64,000 nt of DNA from Serpentinicella alkaliphila. Lineage in GTDB: Bacteria > Bacillota > Clostridia > Peptostreptococcales > Natronincolaceae. Position numbers and translations under genes: made by a program. Positions within the stretch are counted from its first letter, which is position 1, and each line of letters starts with the position of its first letter. Below, one piece after another: positions 9,685-18,929 of this stretch. The notes below the pieces were generated by a model. It saw nothing but the letters and a program-made list of their open reading frames with translations, was not told the origin of the DNA and made no database searches. The DNA is taken from contig NZ_CP058648.1 in assembly GCF_018141405.1 (NCBI RefSeq), positions 945,001 through 1,009,000 of the forward strand. Direction: 5' to 3'.

Positions 9685-11577
9685 ATGATTAGGTATGAAG
9701 CGGGCAAATATGATGTTGTTGTGGTTGGAGCTGGACATGCTGGCTGTGAAGCAGCCTTAGCAGCTGCAAGAATGGGTTATAGGACGGTTGTATTAACTAT
9801 GTCATTAGATTCTGTAGCAATGATGGCATGTAATCCTTCTATAGGGGGCACAGGAAAAGGGCACTTAGTTAGGGAAATAGATGCTTTAGGTGGGCAAATG
9901 GCCCTAAATATAGATAAAGCATGTATCCAAAGTAGAATATTAAATACAGCTAAAGGTCCAGCAGTACACTCCTTAAGGGCACAGGCAGATAAAACAAAAT
10001 ATCATGAAGAAATGAAAAAAACTCTGGAGAATCAACAACATCTATTTCTTAAGCAGGGAGAAGTTGTTGATTTAATTGTAGAGGATAACACAGTAAAAGG
10101 CGTTGTTACAAGAAATGGTGGTATTTACTATGCACAGGCTGTTGTTTTAGCAACGGGTGTATATTTAGATAGTAGAGTATTTATTGGGGAATTAAATTAT
10201 GAATCAGGACCTAATGGTTTATATAGTGCAAAATATCTTTCTGGTAGACTAACTGAATTAGGTTGTAGAATGAGAAGATTCAAAACCGGTACACCTGCTA
10301 GGGTACACAGTGATACTGTTGACTTTTCTAAAATGGAAATTCAACCAGGGGATGATGTTATTGACCCTTTTTCATTTATGAATGATGAGTTAAACATTGA
10401 ACAATATCCATGTTGGTTAACTAGAACAACCCCAGAGACAAAACTTACTATAAAAGAGAACTTGAATCGTTCTGCAATGTATAGAGGGGATATTGAAAGT
10501 ATTGGACCAAGATATTGTCCTTCTATAGAAGATAAAATCGTAAGATTTAGCGATAAACAAACCCATCAATTATTTTTAGAGCCAGAGGGATTAAATACTA
10601 AAGAAATGTATGTTCAAGGTATTTCAACAAGTCTAGCAGAAGAAGTACAAATTCAAATGTATAGAAGTATTATAGGATTAGAAAATGTAGAAATGATGAG
10701 ACCTGCATACGCCATAGAATATGATTGTATCGATCCTCTTCAGTTAAAACCATCTTTAGAAACTAAACATATAAATAATTTATTTTGTGCAGGTCAATTT
10801 AATGGAACCTCCGGCTATGAGGAGGCAGCAGCTCAAGGTTTAATTGCTGGTATTAATGCAATCCAAAAAATTAGAGGTGAGGAGCCATTAATTTTAAGCC
10901 GTTCAGAGGCCTATATAGGGGTAGTAATAGATGACTTAGTTACAAAGGGAACAAATGAACCATATAGAATGATGACCTCTAGAGCGGAGTATAGATTAGT
11001 ACTTAGACAAGATAATGCGGACTTAAGATTGACAGAAAAAGGCTATAATATTGGGTTAGTATCTGAAGAACGATATGAAAAATATCTAATGAAAAAACAG
11101 CAAATAGAATCTGAAATGGAGAGATTAAAGGCTACAAATGTTTCACCTGAAACTGCAAATCCTTTCTTAGAAAAAATAGGTAGTACTCCTATAAAAGGTG
11201 GTATTTCTCTACTTGATCTATTAAAAAGACCAGAGGTTACTTATGAAAATATGAAAGATATAGATATAAATAGACCTGAGGGATTGTTAAAAAGAGCAGT
11301 TAAACAATGTGAAATAACAATAAAGTATGAAGGCTACATTGACAAACAATTAAAGCAAATAGATAGTGTTAGAAAGCTTGAAAACAAAAAGCTTCCAGAG
11401 GATATGGACTATAGTAAAATAGAAGGACTTAGGATAGAAGCAAGGCAAAAACTTAATGATATAAAGCCATTATCTGTTGGACAGGCTTCCAGAATATCCG
11501 GTGTATCTCCGGCTGATGTATCCGTGCTTCTAGTATATTTAGAGCAAATGAGAAGAAGGAGAAAGGAAGAGGAGTAA
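9685..11577 (+). CDS. mnmG: tRNA uridine-5-carboxymethylaminomethyl modification enzyme MnmG
   Basis: FAD- and NADH-dependent partner of MnmE in wobble-uridine modification. The 630 aa match the family. The Rossmann FAD motif [10 protein letters not shown] lies at residues about 16-25, followed by [25 protein letters not shown] second signature, [23 protein letters not shown], lies near residue 370. The C-terminal helical domain that binds MnmE ends with a Lys/Arg/Glu-rich tail. Starts with ATG after GAGGAGG, 21 bp past mnmE, and is followed after 1 bp by rsmG. Confidence 0.97.
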   Translation: MIRYEAGKYDVVVVGAGHAGCEAALAAARMGYRTVVLTMSLDSVAMMACNPSIGGTGKGHLVREIDALGGQMALNIDKACIQSRILNTAKGPAVHSLRAQADKTKYHEEMKKTLENQQHLFLKQGEVVDLIVEDNTVKGVVTRNGGIYYAQAVVLATGVYLDSRVFIGELNYESGPNGLYSAKYLSGRLTELGCRMRRFKTGTPARVHSDTVDFSKMEIQPGDDVIDPFSFMNDELNIEQYPCWLTRTTPETKLTIKENLNRSAMYRGDIESIGPRYCPSIEDKIVRFSDKQTHQLFLEPEGLNTKEMYVQGISTSLAEEVQIQMYRSIIGLENVEMMRPAYAIEYDCIDPLQLKPSLETKHINNLFCAGQFNGTSGYEEAAAQGLIAGINAIQKIRGEEPLILSRSEAYIGVVIDDLVTKGTNEPYRMMTSRAEYRLVLRQDNADLRLTEKGYNIGLVSEERYEKYLMKKQQIESEMERLKATNVSPETANPFLEKIGSTPIKGGISLLDLLKRPEVTYENMKDIDINRPEGLLKRAVKQCEITIKYEGYIDKQLKQIDSVRKLENKKLPEDMDYSKIEGLRIEARQKLNDIKPLSVGQASRISGVSPADVSVLLVYLEQMRRRRKEEE

Positions 11578-11578
11578 T

Positions 11579-12298
11579 ATGGATTTAAATAATATGCTTA
11601 AAGAAGGTAGCGACCAATTAGGTGTTGATTTAGACCAAAAACAAATAGCACAGTTTATGAAGTATAAAGAGGTTTTGTTAGAGTGGAATCAAAAAATGAA
11701 TTTAACTGCTATTGAGGATGATAAAGAAATAATAATAAAACATTTTTTAGATTCAATCTCCTGCGCTAAAAGTGAAGTTATTGGAAATAGTGGTAAGGTT
11801 ATCGATGTTGGTACCGGTGCTGGCTTTCCAGGTATACCTTTAAAAATTATTTTCCCTAATATAGAGCTTACATTACTAGACTCTTTAAATAAAAGAATTG
11901 GATTTTTAAAAGAGGTCGGAAATCAATTAGGCATAAATGATATTGAATATGTCCATGGTAGAGCAGAGGATGTTGGTCAAAATAAAAACTATAGAGAAAA
12001 GTTTGATTTTGCTGTTGCAAGAGCTGTTGCTCCACTTAATATATTATTAGAATATTGCTTACCCTTTGTTAAAGTAGGGGGATATTTTATATGTCAAAAA
12101 GGAAGTAAGCTAATTGAAGAGATGGAAGAAAGTAGGGTAGCTCTTAAAGTATTAGGAGGGGAAGTTCTAAAACAAATAGAAGTACCCCTTCCTTTTAGTG
12201 ATATTAGCCATAACATAGTTATAATAAGAAAAATAAAACAAACTTCGACAAAGTACCCTAGAAAAGCAGGAAAACCCTCAAAAGAGCCTATTAAATAG
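11579..12298 (+). CDS. rsmG: 16S rRNA (guanine-527-N7)-methyltransferase RsmG
   Basis: SAM-dependent methyltransferase acting on 16S rRNA G527. Its 239 aa carry the SAM-binding loop VIDVGTGAGFPGIPLKI near residue 78, the LLDSLNKRIGFLKEV strand, and a family-typical C-terminus YPRKAGKPSKEPIK. The start codon follows the mnmG stop by 1 bp, indicating translational coupling. The mnmG-rsmG-noc order is standard in spore-forming Firmicutes. Confidence 0.96.
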   Translation: MDLNNMLKEGSDQLGVDLDQKQIAQFMKYKEVLLEWNQKMNLTAIEDDKEIIIKHFLDSISCAKSEVIGNSGKVIDVGTGAGFPGIPLKIIFPNIELTLLDSLNKRIGFLKEVGNQLGINDIEYVHGRAEDVGQNKNYREKFDFAVARAVAPLNILLEYCLPFVKVGGYFICQKGSKLIEEMEESRVALKVLGGEVLKQIEVPLPFSDISHNIVIIRKIKQTSTKYPRKAGKPSKEPIK

Positions 12299-12427
12299 AA
12301 CAAAAAATGGTGATTATTGTTGTACGAAAATTGCAAGTTAAAATAATTTAAAGCAGGAGATGGGGTTTTATTATAGAATTAATAAACTATATGTAAATCC
12401 TTTTAAAAGAAAAGAGGGATGGGTAAG

Positions 12428-13228
12428 ATGAATTGTGTAGAAAGAAAAGTAATTGAATTAAATCTGGATGCTGTTATTCCAAATCCATATCAACCAAGAA
12501 AAATATTTTCACAATCAGGTTTAGAAGAATTATGTCAATCGATAAAAAAATATGGTATTCTCCAACCTATTAGCGTTAGACAAATGGGCGAAGGTAAATA
12601 TGAGTTAATTGCGGGAGAAAGAAGACTAAAAGCTGCGAGAATGGCTCAGTTTGAAACAATACCCGCTATAATCCACGGAAACTTCAATGATAAAGATTCA
12701 GCAGTATTAGCAATAATTGAAAATTTACAAAGAGAAGATTTAAACTTTATTGAAGAGGCAGAGGGCTATGCTAATTTAATAGAAGATCATGGATTTACTC
12801 AACAGGAATTAGCAATTTATATAGGAAAAAATCAATCAACAATTGCTAATAAACTAAGAATATTAAGGCTAGATGCAGAAGTAAAAAAGTTATTAGTAGA
12901 AAATAATTTAACAGAAAGACATGCAAGGGCATTACTAAAGTTACCTGATGATGAGTTAAGATTAATAGCAATTAATAGGATTATTAAAAATGATTTAAAT
13001 GTAAAAAAATCGGAAGAATTAATACAGGGTATGATTGAGGCTATTAGTAATGAGGAAGATAAGCCACAAAGAAACCAAAAGATTAAGAGTTTTATGAATT
13101 ATAGAATTTATATAAATACTATAAAACAGGCCTATGAGGCTATAAAGGACAAACAAAATAATGCAGAGTTTAAGCAAGTAGACAAAGGTGAATTTATCGA
13201 ATTAATAGTAAAAATCCCTAAACAATAA
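12428..13228 (+). CDS. noc: Nucleoid occlusion protein Noc (ParB/Spo0J family)
   Basis: CTP-dependent DNA clamp that prevents division over the nucleoid; a paralogue of Spo0J at 14487. The 266 aa show the ParB N-domain with IPNPYQPRKIF, the CTP-binding motifs GERRLKAAR and ENLQREDLNFIEEAEGY, and the helix-turn-helix FTQQELAIYIGKNQSTIANKLRIL. The start at 12428 is preferred to an ATG at 12419 that overlaps the GAGGG site. It lacks the membrane-targeting amphipathic N-terminal helix of Bacillus Noc, so membrane recruitment here is uncertain. The gene order after rsmG supports Noc rather than a second Spo0J. Confidence 0.88.
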   Translation: MNCVERKVIELNLDAVIPNPYQPRKIFSQSGLEELCQSIKKYGILQPISVRQMGEGKYELIAGERRLKAARMAQFETIPAIIHGNFNDKDSAVLAIIENLQREDLNFIEEAEGYANLIEDHGFTQQELAIYIGKNQSTIANKLRILRLDAEVKKLLVENNLTERHARALLKLPDDELRLIAINRIIKNDLNVKKSEELIQGMIEAISNEEDKPQRNQKIKSFMNYRIYINTIKQAYEAIKDKQNNAEFKQVDKGEFIELIVKIPKQ

Positions 13229-13234
13229 GCTACT

Positions 13235-13266
13235 AAAAAGATTACTAAATTAAGTAATCTTTTTTT
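13235..13266. terminator. Bidirectional terminator between noc and the Gdt1-like gene
   Basis: AAAAAGATTACT (13235-13246) pairs with AGTAATCTTTTT (13253-13264). T-runs follow on both strands, serving noc and the convergent gene at 13265-13534. Confidence 0.88.
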
Positions 13267-13534
13267 ATATCTTACCGGCTAGTGTGAGTATTCCAATAAC
13301 AATAAATACTACTCCTGCTGAAGTTTGTAAATATGAAGCAGGTACATATCTTGTTAAATAGGATCCTGCTATAACACCAAGAAGAGAACTTAGAATTAAT
13401 GCCATAGATGCTCCAACAAAAACAGGCCATAAAGTATTAGATTGAGTTGCTAGTAGCATTGTTTGCAGCTGTGTTTTATCACCAAGTTCTGCAATAAAGA
13501 CAATTAAAAAAGTAGTAAATATTATTTTAACCAT
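13265..13534 (-). CDS. Half-size TMEM165/Gdt1 (UPF0016) membrane protein
   Basis: Member of the Gdt1/TMEM165 cation transporter family, whose characterised bacterial and eukaryotic members move Mn2+ or Ca2+. Only 89 aa with about three membrane segments and a single copy of the signature ELGDKT (residues 16-21). Full-size proteins have two copies, so this would need to dimerise. The ATG at 13534 follows AAGGGGG; upstream codons are not supported. It stands alone between two plus-strand genes and shares a terminator with noc. I looked for a manganese riboswitch upstream and saw none. Substrate is inferred only. Confidence 0.8.
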   Translation of the reverse strand: MVKIIFTTFLIVFIAELGDKTQLQTMLLATQSNTLWPVFVGASMALILSSLLGVIAGSYLTRYVPASYLQTSAGVVFIVIGILTLAGKI

Positions 13535-13709
13535 AGTTAACCCCCTTAAATGTGTAGAGATTTTAGGCAATACAAAAAAATTAACGCTTTTAAGTCTATT
13601 ATATTCGAGTAAAATGATGATTATTAATAACAAATTTATAGAGGAAATATTCAAACTGTATAGAAATGTATATATAATAAATTAAACTTGTCCAATAGGG
13701 GGAATTAAT

Positions 13710-14486
13710 GTGGGAAAGGTGGTAGCTATCTTTAATCAAAAGGGTGGCGTTGGTAAAACAACTACAAATGTTAATTTAAGTGCATGTATCGCTCAAAAAG
13801 GAAAAAAAATATGCGTTATAGATATAGACCCGCAAGGAAACACGACAAGTGGCTTTGGAATAGATAAAAGTACTATTGAAAATACAATTTATGATGTTAT
13901 TATAAACGATTTAGATATACGTTCAGTAATTATAACTACAGAATTTGATCAACTTGATTTAATACCCTCAAGTCAACATTTAGCAGGGGCAGAAATAGAA
14001 TTAGCCACCCAAGAAGGAGAAAGGGAGATTAAGCTAAAAAAAGCTATTAATCAAATAAAAGATGATTATGACTATATTTTCCTTGATTGCCCACCATCAT
14101 TGGGCTTATTAACAATCAATTCTCTTGCTGCAGTAGATTCAGTTTTAATTCCTATTCAATGTGAGTATTATGCCCTTGAGGGAGTTAGTCAACTAATGAA
14201 TACTATTCAGCTAGTTAAAAAAAGCTTAAACCCGAGCTTGGAAGTCCAAGGTGTTGTTTTAAGTATGTTTGATGGAAGAACTAACCTTTCAATACAGGTT
14301 GTAGATGAAGTTAAAAACTATTTTAAAGGTAAGGTATACACAACCATAATACCTAGAAACGTTAGACTGGCAGAAGCCCCAAGTCATGGACAACCAATTA
14401 TTTATTATGATGAAAAATCAAAAGGGGCCGAGGCATATAAAGACTTGGCTGAAGAGTTTATTGATTTAGAGGAGGATGTGATTTAA
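13710..14486 (+). CDS. soj: ParA-family ATPase Soj
   Basis: Deviant-Walker ATPase that works with Spo0J in origin segregation and regulates DnaA in Bacillus. The 258 aa start at GTG (the overlapping ATG is out of frame) and show KGGVGKTTTNVNLSA near residue 11, the IDIDPQGNTTSGFG loop near 39 and DCPPSLGLLTINSL near 121. The RBS is AGGGGGA. The spo0J start follows the soj stop directly (TAA then ATG), so the pair is co-translated. Confidence 0.96.
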   Translation: MGKVVAIFNQKGGVGKTTTNVNLSACIAQKGKKICVIDIDPQGNTTSGFGIDKSTIENTIYDVIINDLDIRSVIITTEFDQLDLIPSSQHLAGAEIELATQEGEREIKLKKAINQIKDDYDYIFLDCPPSLGLLTINSLAAVDSVLIPIQCEYYALEGVSQLMNTIQLVKKSLNPSLEVQGVVLSMFDGRTNLSIQVVDEVKNYFKGKVYTTIIPRNVRLAEAPSHGQPIIYYDEKSKGAEAYKDLAEEFIDLEEDVI

Positions 14487-15371
14487 ATGGCTAAATTAAA
14501 TAAAAAGAAGGGATTAGGCAGAGGTTTAGATGCACTAATTCCTCAGATTATACATATGAATGATGTAGAGGAAAAAATAAGTGATAATGTCGTCGAATTA
14601 ATTAATATAAATAGCATATACCCAAATAAAAACCAACCAAGAAAAGATTTTGAAAAAGAGGCTTTACTTGAATTAGCAGAATCTATAAAAAAACATGGTA
14701 TAATTCAACCGGTTATAGCATTAAAAAAAGACGATGGATATATGATTATCGCTGGAGAAAGGAGATGGAGAGCTGCTAGGGAGGCAAAACTTACAGAAAT
14801 ACCTTGTATTGTTAAAAACTATGATGAAAAGAAATTGATTGAGGTAGCATTAATTGAAAATATACAAAGAGAAGACCTAAATATAATCGAGGAAGCCTTA
14901 GCCTATAAGTATATTATTGATAAATATGAAATCAAACAAGATCAACTAGCAGAGGCATTAGGAAAAAGTCGTCCTCATGTTGCAAATACAATGAGACTTT
15001 TACAATTATACGGACCAGTACTAGATATGATAAGAGAAGGAAGAATAAGTGCGGGTCAGGGCAGAGCCTTATTAGCCATTAAAGATGAATCTAAACAGTA
15101 TGAGCTTTCATTGAAAATTGAACAAGAGCAGCTTAATGTAAGACAGGTAGAATTGTTGGTCAAATCATTAGTTTCTCCAGAAGAAGCAAAAAAAGAGAAA
15201 GTAAAAAAAGAAAAAGACTTTCTAACTAAGGACATTGAAAATAGTTTAAAACAAATATTAGGAACTAAAGTAAATATAGTTAAGGGGAACAAAAGAGGGA
15301 AAATAGAAATTGAATACTATAGTGAAGAGGAGTTTGAAAGGATTTTAGAAGTATTACAATCCTCCCACTAA
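14487..15371 (+). CDS. spo0J: Chromosome partitioning protein ParB/Spo0J
   Basis: CTP-dependent clamp that loads at parS sites and recruits SMC. The 294 aa open with the family tag KKGLGRGLDALIP, then INSIYPNKNQPRKDFEKEAL, CTP-binding motifs GERRWRAAREA and IENIQREDLNIIEEA, a helix-turn-helix at about 150-185, and a C-terminal dimerisation domain. Coupled to soj. No canonical parS (TGTTTCACGTGAAACA) was found in the window by eye; 14/16 matches lie at 20818 and 51400. Confidence 0.96.
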   Translation: MAKLNKKKGLGRGLDALIPQIIHMNDVEEKISDNVVELININSIYPNKNQPRKDFEKEALLELAESIKKHGIIQPVIALKKDDGYMIIAGERRWRAAREAKLTEIPCIVKNYDEKKLIEVALIENIQREDLNIIEEALAYKYIIDKYEIKQDQLAEALGKSRPHVANTMRLLQLYGPVLDMIREGRISAGQGRALLAIKDESKQYELSLKIEQEQLNVRQVELLVKSLVSPEEAKKEKVKKEKDFLTKDIENSLKQILGTKVNIVKGNKRGKIEIEYYSEEEFERILEVLQSSH

Positions 15372-15397
15372 TAGGTTCCCTGAAGGAAGGGGTATAG

Positions 15398-16546
15398 TTG
15401 ATTTATTTTGATAACGCAGCCACTACTTTTCCAAAGCCTGAAATTGTTCACGAAACAGTTTTAAATCATTTAAAAAATTCTGCTGCAAATCCAGGAAGAT
15501 CAGGACATAAAATGGCATTTGAAGCGGGAAAGGCCATATATGAAGTTAGAGAATTATTGTGCCAGCTATTTAATATTTCAAACCCAATGCAAATAGTATT
15601 TACGTCTAATGCTACAGATAGTTTAAACTTAGCAATAAAAGGACTACTTAAAGATGGGGATCATGTAATTACAACTAGTATGGAGCATAACTCTGTACTA
15701 AGACCAATTAAGGCCTTAGAAGGAAAAGGAGTTACTAATACTATTGTAGATTGTGATGAGTTTGGAGTATTAGATCCAAAAAAAATAAGAAAAGAAATTA
15801 GAAGTAATACGAAGCTAATTGTTTTAACTCATGCATCTAATGTAACTGGTACTATTATGCCTATTGAAGAGGTTGGGAAAATAGCTAGGGAGAATAATAT
15901 TTATTTTTTAGTTGATGCGGCCCAAACCGCAGGCATTTATCCAATAGATGTAGAGAAAATAGGAATTGATTTATTGGCACTACCGGCTCATAAAGGATTA
16001 CTAGGGATTCAAGGATTGGGAGTACTCTATATTAGAGAAGGTATTGAAATTGATCATTTTAAAGAAGGTGGAACAGGTAGTAAGTCAGAGGAACTTATTC
16101 AGCCCTTGTTTATGCCTGATAGATATGAAAGTGGTACACCAAATACACCTGGTATAGTGGCCCTTGGTGCAGGAATCCAATTTATACTTAATGAAGGTAT
16201 GGAAAAAATTCATAAGAGGGAAGAGTTTTTAACAGAATATTTCATTTCTAAGATAAAAGAAATACCTCAAATTAAAATATATGGAGCTCACCATATAGGT
16301 ACACAGGCAGCTGTAGTTTCGATAAATATTGGAGATGAAGATTCATCAGAAATAGGTTGTTTACTTGATGAGTCATTTGATATAGGCGTAAGGTCAGGCC
16401 TCCATTGTGCACCTTTAGCTCATAAGACTATAGGTACCTTTGAACAGGGAACAATAAGATTTAGTTTTGGTTATTTTACTACTGAATATGAAATAGATAG
16501 GGCAGTAGAAGCTTTAAAAAGCATATGTGATTCTATAGAGGGGTAA
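15398..16546 (+). CDS. Aminotransferase class V / cysteine desulfurase family protein
   Basis: PLP enzyme related to SufS/CsdA and to the clostridial group marked by an EGID-type motif. The 382 aa start at TTG after GAAGGGG and begin IYFDNAATTFPKP. Visible features: DHVITTSMEHNSV, the cofactor region VDAAQTAGIYPID, the PLP lysine in LPAHKGLLGIQG (near residue 204), and the active-site loop RSGLHCAPLAH with a cysteine near residue 338 that could carry a persulfide. It follows spo0J by 26 bp. The substrate is not certain; sulfur transfer is the family-based guess. Confidence 0.85.
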   Translation: MIYFDNAATTFPKPEIVHETVLNHLKNSAANPGRSGHKMAFEAGKAIYEVRELLCQLFNISNPMQIVFTSNATDSLNLAIKGLLKDGDHVITTSMEHNSVLRPIKALEGKGVTNTIVDCDEFGVLDPKKIRKEIRSNTKLIVLTHASNVTGTIMPIEEVGKIARENNIYFLVDAAQTAGIYPIDVEKIGIDLLALPAHKGLLGIQGLGVLYIREGIEIDHFKEGGTGSKSEELIQPLFMPDRYESGTPNTPGIVALGAGIQFILNEGMEKIHKREEFLTEYFISKIKEIPQIKIYGAHHIGTQAAVVSINIGDEDSSEIGCLLDESFDIGVRSGLHCAPLAHKTIGTFEQGTIRFSFGYFTTEYEIDRAVEALKSICDSIEG

Positions 16547-16560
16547 AGCCCCTCTATTTT
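16535..16560 (+). terminator. Terminator overlapping the end of the aminotransferase gene
   Basis: ATAGAGGGG (16535-16543) pairs perfectly with CCCCTCTAT (16549-16557), followed by TTTAAT. The stop codon lies in the loop, so the last codons form the left arm. Confidence 0.85.
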
Positions 16561-17143
16561 AATGGTTTACGATGTGTGTTTCAGAGATGTGGTTTGAAAG
16601 AAAACCTGCCACCTAGCTAATTGAAAGGCAAGTTGTAAGGCCTTATACTTAAAAGCAGAAAATAATAGATACTTAATATTTTAAAATGATATCATCTTTG
16701 TTGTTATATATACCTATAGCAATAATAATTATAAAATAATAATTTTTATTATTTTATAATTATTATTATTTAGTCAAAGTCTTTAATCTTTAATCTCAGC
16801 ATATTATAATTCTAGTGTAGAATAGATTTTGGTGGTTTCTCAATAATATGGGTTCTGTGGGATGCCCAACTTTGTTTCTGAGCTGTTCGTTAGTCTTTTA
16901 AACGTTATAGAATTAAATTGTTAATGTAATTTTGACATTACATCAAAGGAATGTGGGGACAGTATGAAACAGATAATGCTACTATGTTCATATAAAATAT
17001 TATTAATTAGTGCAAGCATTAAGTTTACCCAGAAATATGAATATAATTGCAAATCTAGAAACAAATATCAATAGACTCTAGCATTTTTACCCTTTACAAT
17101 GTAATATAGAAACATAACGTTACTCTAAGAAGGTGGGGATTAA
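16561..17143. other. Long intergenic region with AT-only inverted repeat
   Basis: About 580 bp with no supported gene. The best structure is a 22-bp perfect inverted repeat of only A and T (16721-16742 with 16746-16767, 3-nt loop). A weak GTGG..CCAC hairpin lies near 16591-16614, and ATGTAAT..ATTACAT near 16925-16945 is palindromic. I considered 6S RNA and SRP RNA but could not match their conserved cores. Purpose unknown. Confidence 0.5.
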
Positions 17144-17683
17144 GTGGATGCATTAAATTTAATAGTAACAGAAAACGTAACAATCTTTATTTTAGCAAGC
17201 TTATTACTTAATTTAATACTTATATTTTTATTAGTAGGTAATTATGCTGCAACAGCAAGTTTGAAGGACAAGTATAAAAAACTAACAAAGGGTATGTCTG
17301 GTAAAAATATTGAAAGTATTTTATTAGAACATATGGAACGTATTGATAATGTTAGTAAAGAATTTGAAAACTATAATTCTAAGCTTAACATTTTAGATAA
17401 TAAATTGAGTTTCGGAATTCAAAAAGTAGGATTTATTAGATATAACGCATTTTCAGACGTTGGAAGCGACTTAAGCTATTCAATTGCACTTTTAGATCAA
17501 AATGATAATGGATTTATTTTGACTGGAATTCATGGACGAGCCGAATCATATACTTATGCAAAGTCTGTTAAAAATGGAGTTTCTAATTACCATATTTCAA
17601 CAGAAGAAGAGCAGGCATTAGAGAGAGCAAAGAATAATTATCTAGATGGAGTACAAGTAAAATCTGGAAGAGTTAATAAATAA
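17144..17683 (+). CDS. DUF4446 family membrane-anchored protein
   Basis: Protein of a family of unknown function common in spore-forming Clostridia. The 179 aa start at GTG after AAGGTGGGG, with one N-terminal membrane segment (residues about 9-32), a coiled-coil-like stretch (about 40-85) rich in Glu and Lys, and a conserved C-terminal region VGFIRYNAFSDVGSDLSYSIALLD followed by FILTGIHGRAESYTYAK. This suggests a short transmembrane anchor with a cytosolic globular domain. It is adjacent to a lipid kinase gene on the same strand (16 bp gap), so they may be co-expressed. Confidence 0.8.
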   Translation: MDALNLIVTENVTIFILASLLLNLILIFLLVGNYAATASLKDKYKKLTKGMSGKNIESILLEHMERIDNVSKEFENYNSKLNILDNKLSFGIQKVGFIRYNAFSDVGSDLSYSIALLDQNDNGFILTGIHGRAESYTYAKSVKNGVSNYHISTEEEQALERAKNNYLDGVQVKSGRVNK

Positions 17684-17699
17684 CTAGGTGGTGGCTCTA

Positions 17700-18581
17700 T
17701 TGACCTATTTGTTCATTGTTAATCCCGTTGCAGGAAGAAATAATGGAAAGAAAGCTATTGCATTCATAAATCAAGTTATGGGCAATAGAGGGTTAAACTA
17801 TAATATTATTGTTACTGAAAAGCCTGGTGATGCAAAACTATTGGCCGAAGAGGCTGCATTAACATCAGTTGATGTTATTGTTGCTGTCGGAGGTGATGGG
17901 ACAGTTAACGAAGTTTTTAATGGAATGATAAATAGTAACAAAATATTAGGAATTGTCCCTGCGGGGACAGGAAATGATTTAGCAAGGGCTTTACATTTAC
18001 CCCTTTCTATGGATAAGGCAGTAGAGTTTATCATTTCAGAAAACTACTTAAATGTTGATGTAGGTAAATTAAACGGTCAATTATTTTTAAATATAGCAAG
18101 TATAGGATTGGATGCTGTTATTGCAGAGGAAGCAAATAAAATAAAGAGGTTTATTTCAAGTAAGTATTCATATGTTTTAGCACTTCTCAAAGGTTTAATT
18201 ATATTTAAAAGTAAAAAGATAAAAATAAGAATAGATGAAATAGAGATAGAAAAGGATGTAATGTTAGTGGCCATCTGTAACGCTATTTGCTATGGGGGTG
18301 GTATGAAGATAGCCCCTAATGCTAAAGTAAATGATGGTTTATTTGATATTTGTATAGTGAATAAAATGTCTAAACTAAAACTTTTATACCTATTTCCAAC
18401 GATCTTTAAAGGAGAGCATATAAAATTTAAAGAGGTTGAAATTTTTAGAGGACAATTTGTAGAAATAAAATCTGAAGAAAATCTTAGTATAAATGTTGAT
18501 GGAGAAGTTATAAATCATAATCCGATAGAGTTTAAAATTATTAATGAAGCTATTAAGGTTATTGGAAAACTAAGTGAATAA
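17700..18581 (+). CDS. Diacylglycerol/lipid kinase family protein (YegS/DagK type)
   Basis: ATP-dependent kinase of the DAGK catalytic family; in Gram-positives such enzymes recycle diacylglycerol into phospholipid. The 293 aa begin YLFIVNPVAGRNNG and carry the nucleotide-binding GGDGTVNEVFNG (residues 64-75) and PAGTGNDLARAL (near 88), plus a C-terminal beta domain with INVDGE. I use the TTG at 17700, 6 nt past AGGTGGTGG; GTG codons at 17688 and 17691 are inside that site. Lipid substrate is inferred from the family. Confidence 0.88.
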   Translation: MTYLFIVNPVAGRNNGKKAIAFINQVMGNRGLNYNIIVTEKPGDAKLLAEEAALTSVDVIVAVGGDGTVNEVFNGMINSNKILGIVPAGTGNDLARALHLPLSMDKAVEFIISENYLNVDVGKLNGQLFLNIASIGLDAVIAEEANKIKRFISSKYSYVLALLKGLIIFKSKKIKIRIDEIEIEKDVMLVAICNAICYGGGMKIAPNAKVNDGLFDICIVNKMSKLKLLYLFPTIFKGEHIKFKEVEIFRGQFVEIKSEENLSINVDGEVINHNPIEFKIINEAIKVIGKLSE

Positions 18582-18630
18582 GTATAATTTACATACCTTC
18601 TAGTAATAATAGGCCTAGGAGGTGTTTTTT

Positions 18631-18885
18631 TTGAAAAGAGTTGCGTTACAAGAAGGTTTAAAAGATATAAAAAATGAATTGGAAGAACGGGGATATGAGG
18701 TTGTGGATTTTAATGATTCTAGACATGTAGATGCTGTTATTTATTTAAATAATAGTAATGGCTTTATGAATATTAATAACACACAAGGTGACAATAGTGG
18801 TGCAGTAATAATTAATGCTAGAAATAGAAGTATTGATGATTTAGTATATATTATTGAAACAAGGAGATATGAAAGATTATTTTAA
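18631..18885 (+). CDS. UPF0180 (YkuS-like) protein
   Basis: Small 84 aa protein of a family with no assigned function. It begins KRVALQEGLKDIKNELEERGYEVVD, as the family does, followed by VDAVIYLNN, a Gly/Asn-rich loop, and SIDDLVYIIETRRYERLF. I chose TTG at 18631 because GGAGG lies 8 nt upstream. It lies 49 bp after the lipid kinase and ends at a terminator shared with the convergent yyaC. No catalytic motif is visible. Confidence 0.75.
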   Translation: MKRVALQEGLKDIKNELEERGYEVVDFNDSRHVDAVIYLNNSNGFMNINNTQGDNSGAVIINARNRSIDDLVYIIETRRYERLF

Positions 18886-18891
18886 TTTACA

Positions 18892-18926
18892 TTAAAAAAA
18901 CAGGAAAACCCTGTTTTTATTTTTTT
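18892..18926. terminator. Bidirectional terminator
   Basis: AAAAAACAGG pairs with CCTGTTTTT at 18894-18918 around a short loop. Poly-A on the left and poly-T on the right let it serve both the UPF0180 gene and yyaC. Confidence 0.85.
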
Positions 18927-18929
18927 ATT

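Noticed and set aside
13535-13700. Manganese (yybP-ykoY) riboswitch before the Gdt1-like gene
   Set aside because: The leader is too short and lacks the conserved paired loops and the usual rho-independent hairpin.
15056-15292. Antisense frames inside spo0J and many other conserved genes
   Set aside because: They are reverse-strand shadows of well-supported genes without ribosome sites or family matches.
16570-16660. Possible 6S or SRP RNA after the aminotransferase gene
   Set aside because: Only a short GTGG/CCAC hairpin and loosely similar motifs; the conserved closing stem and central bulge of 6S or the SRP core could not be matched.
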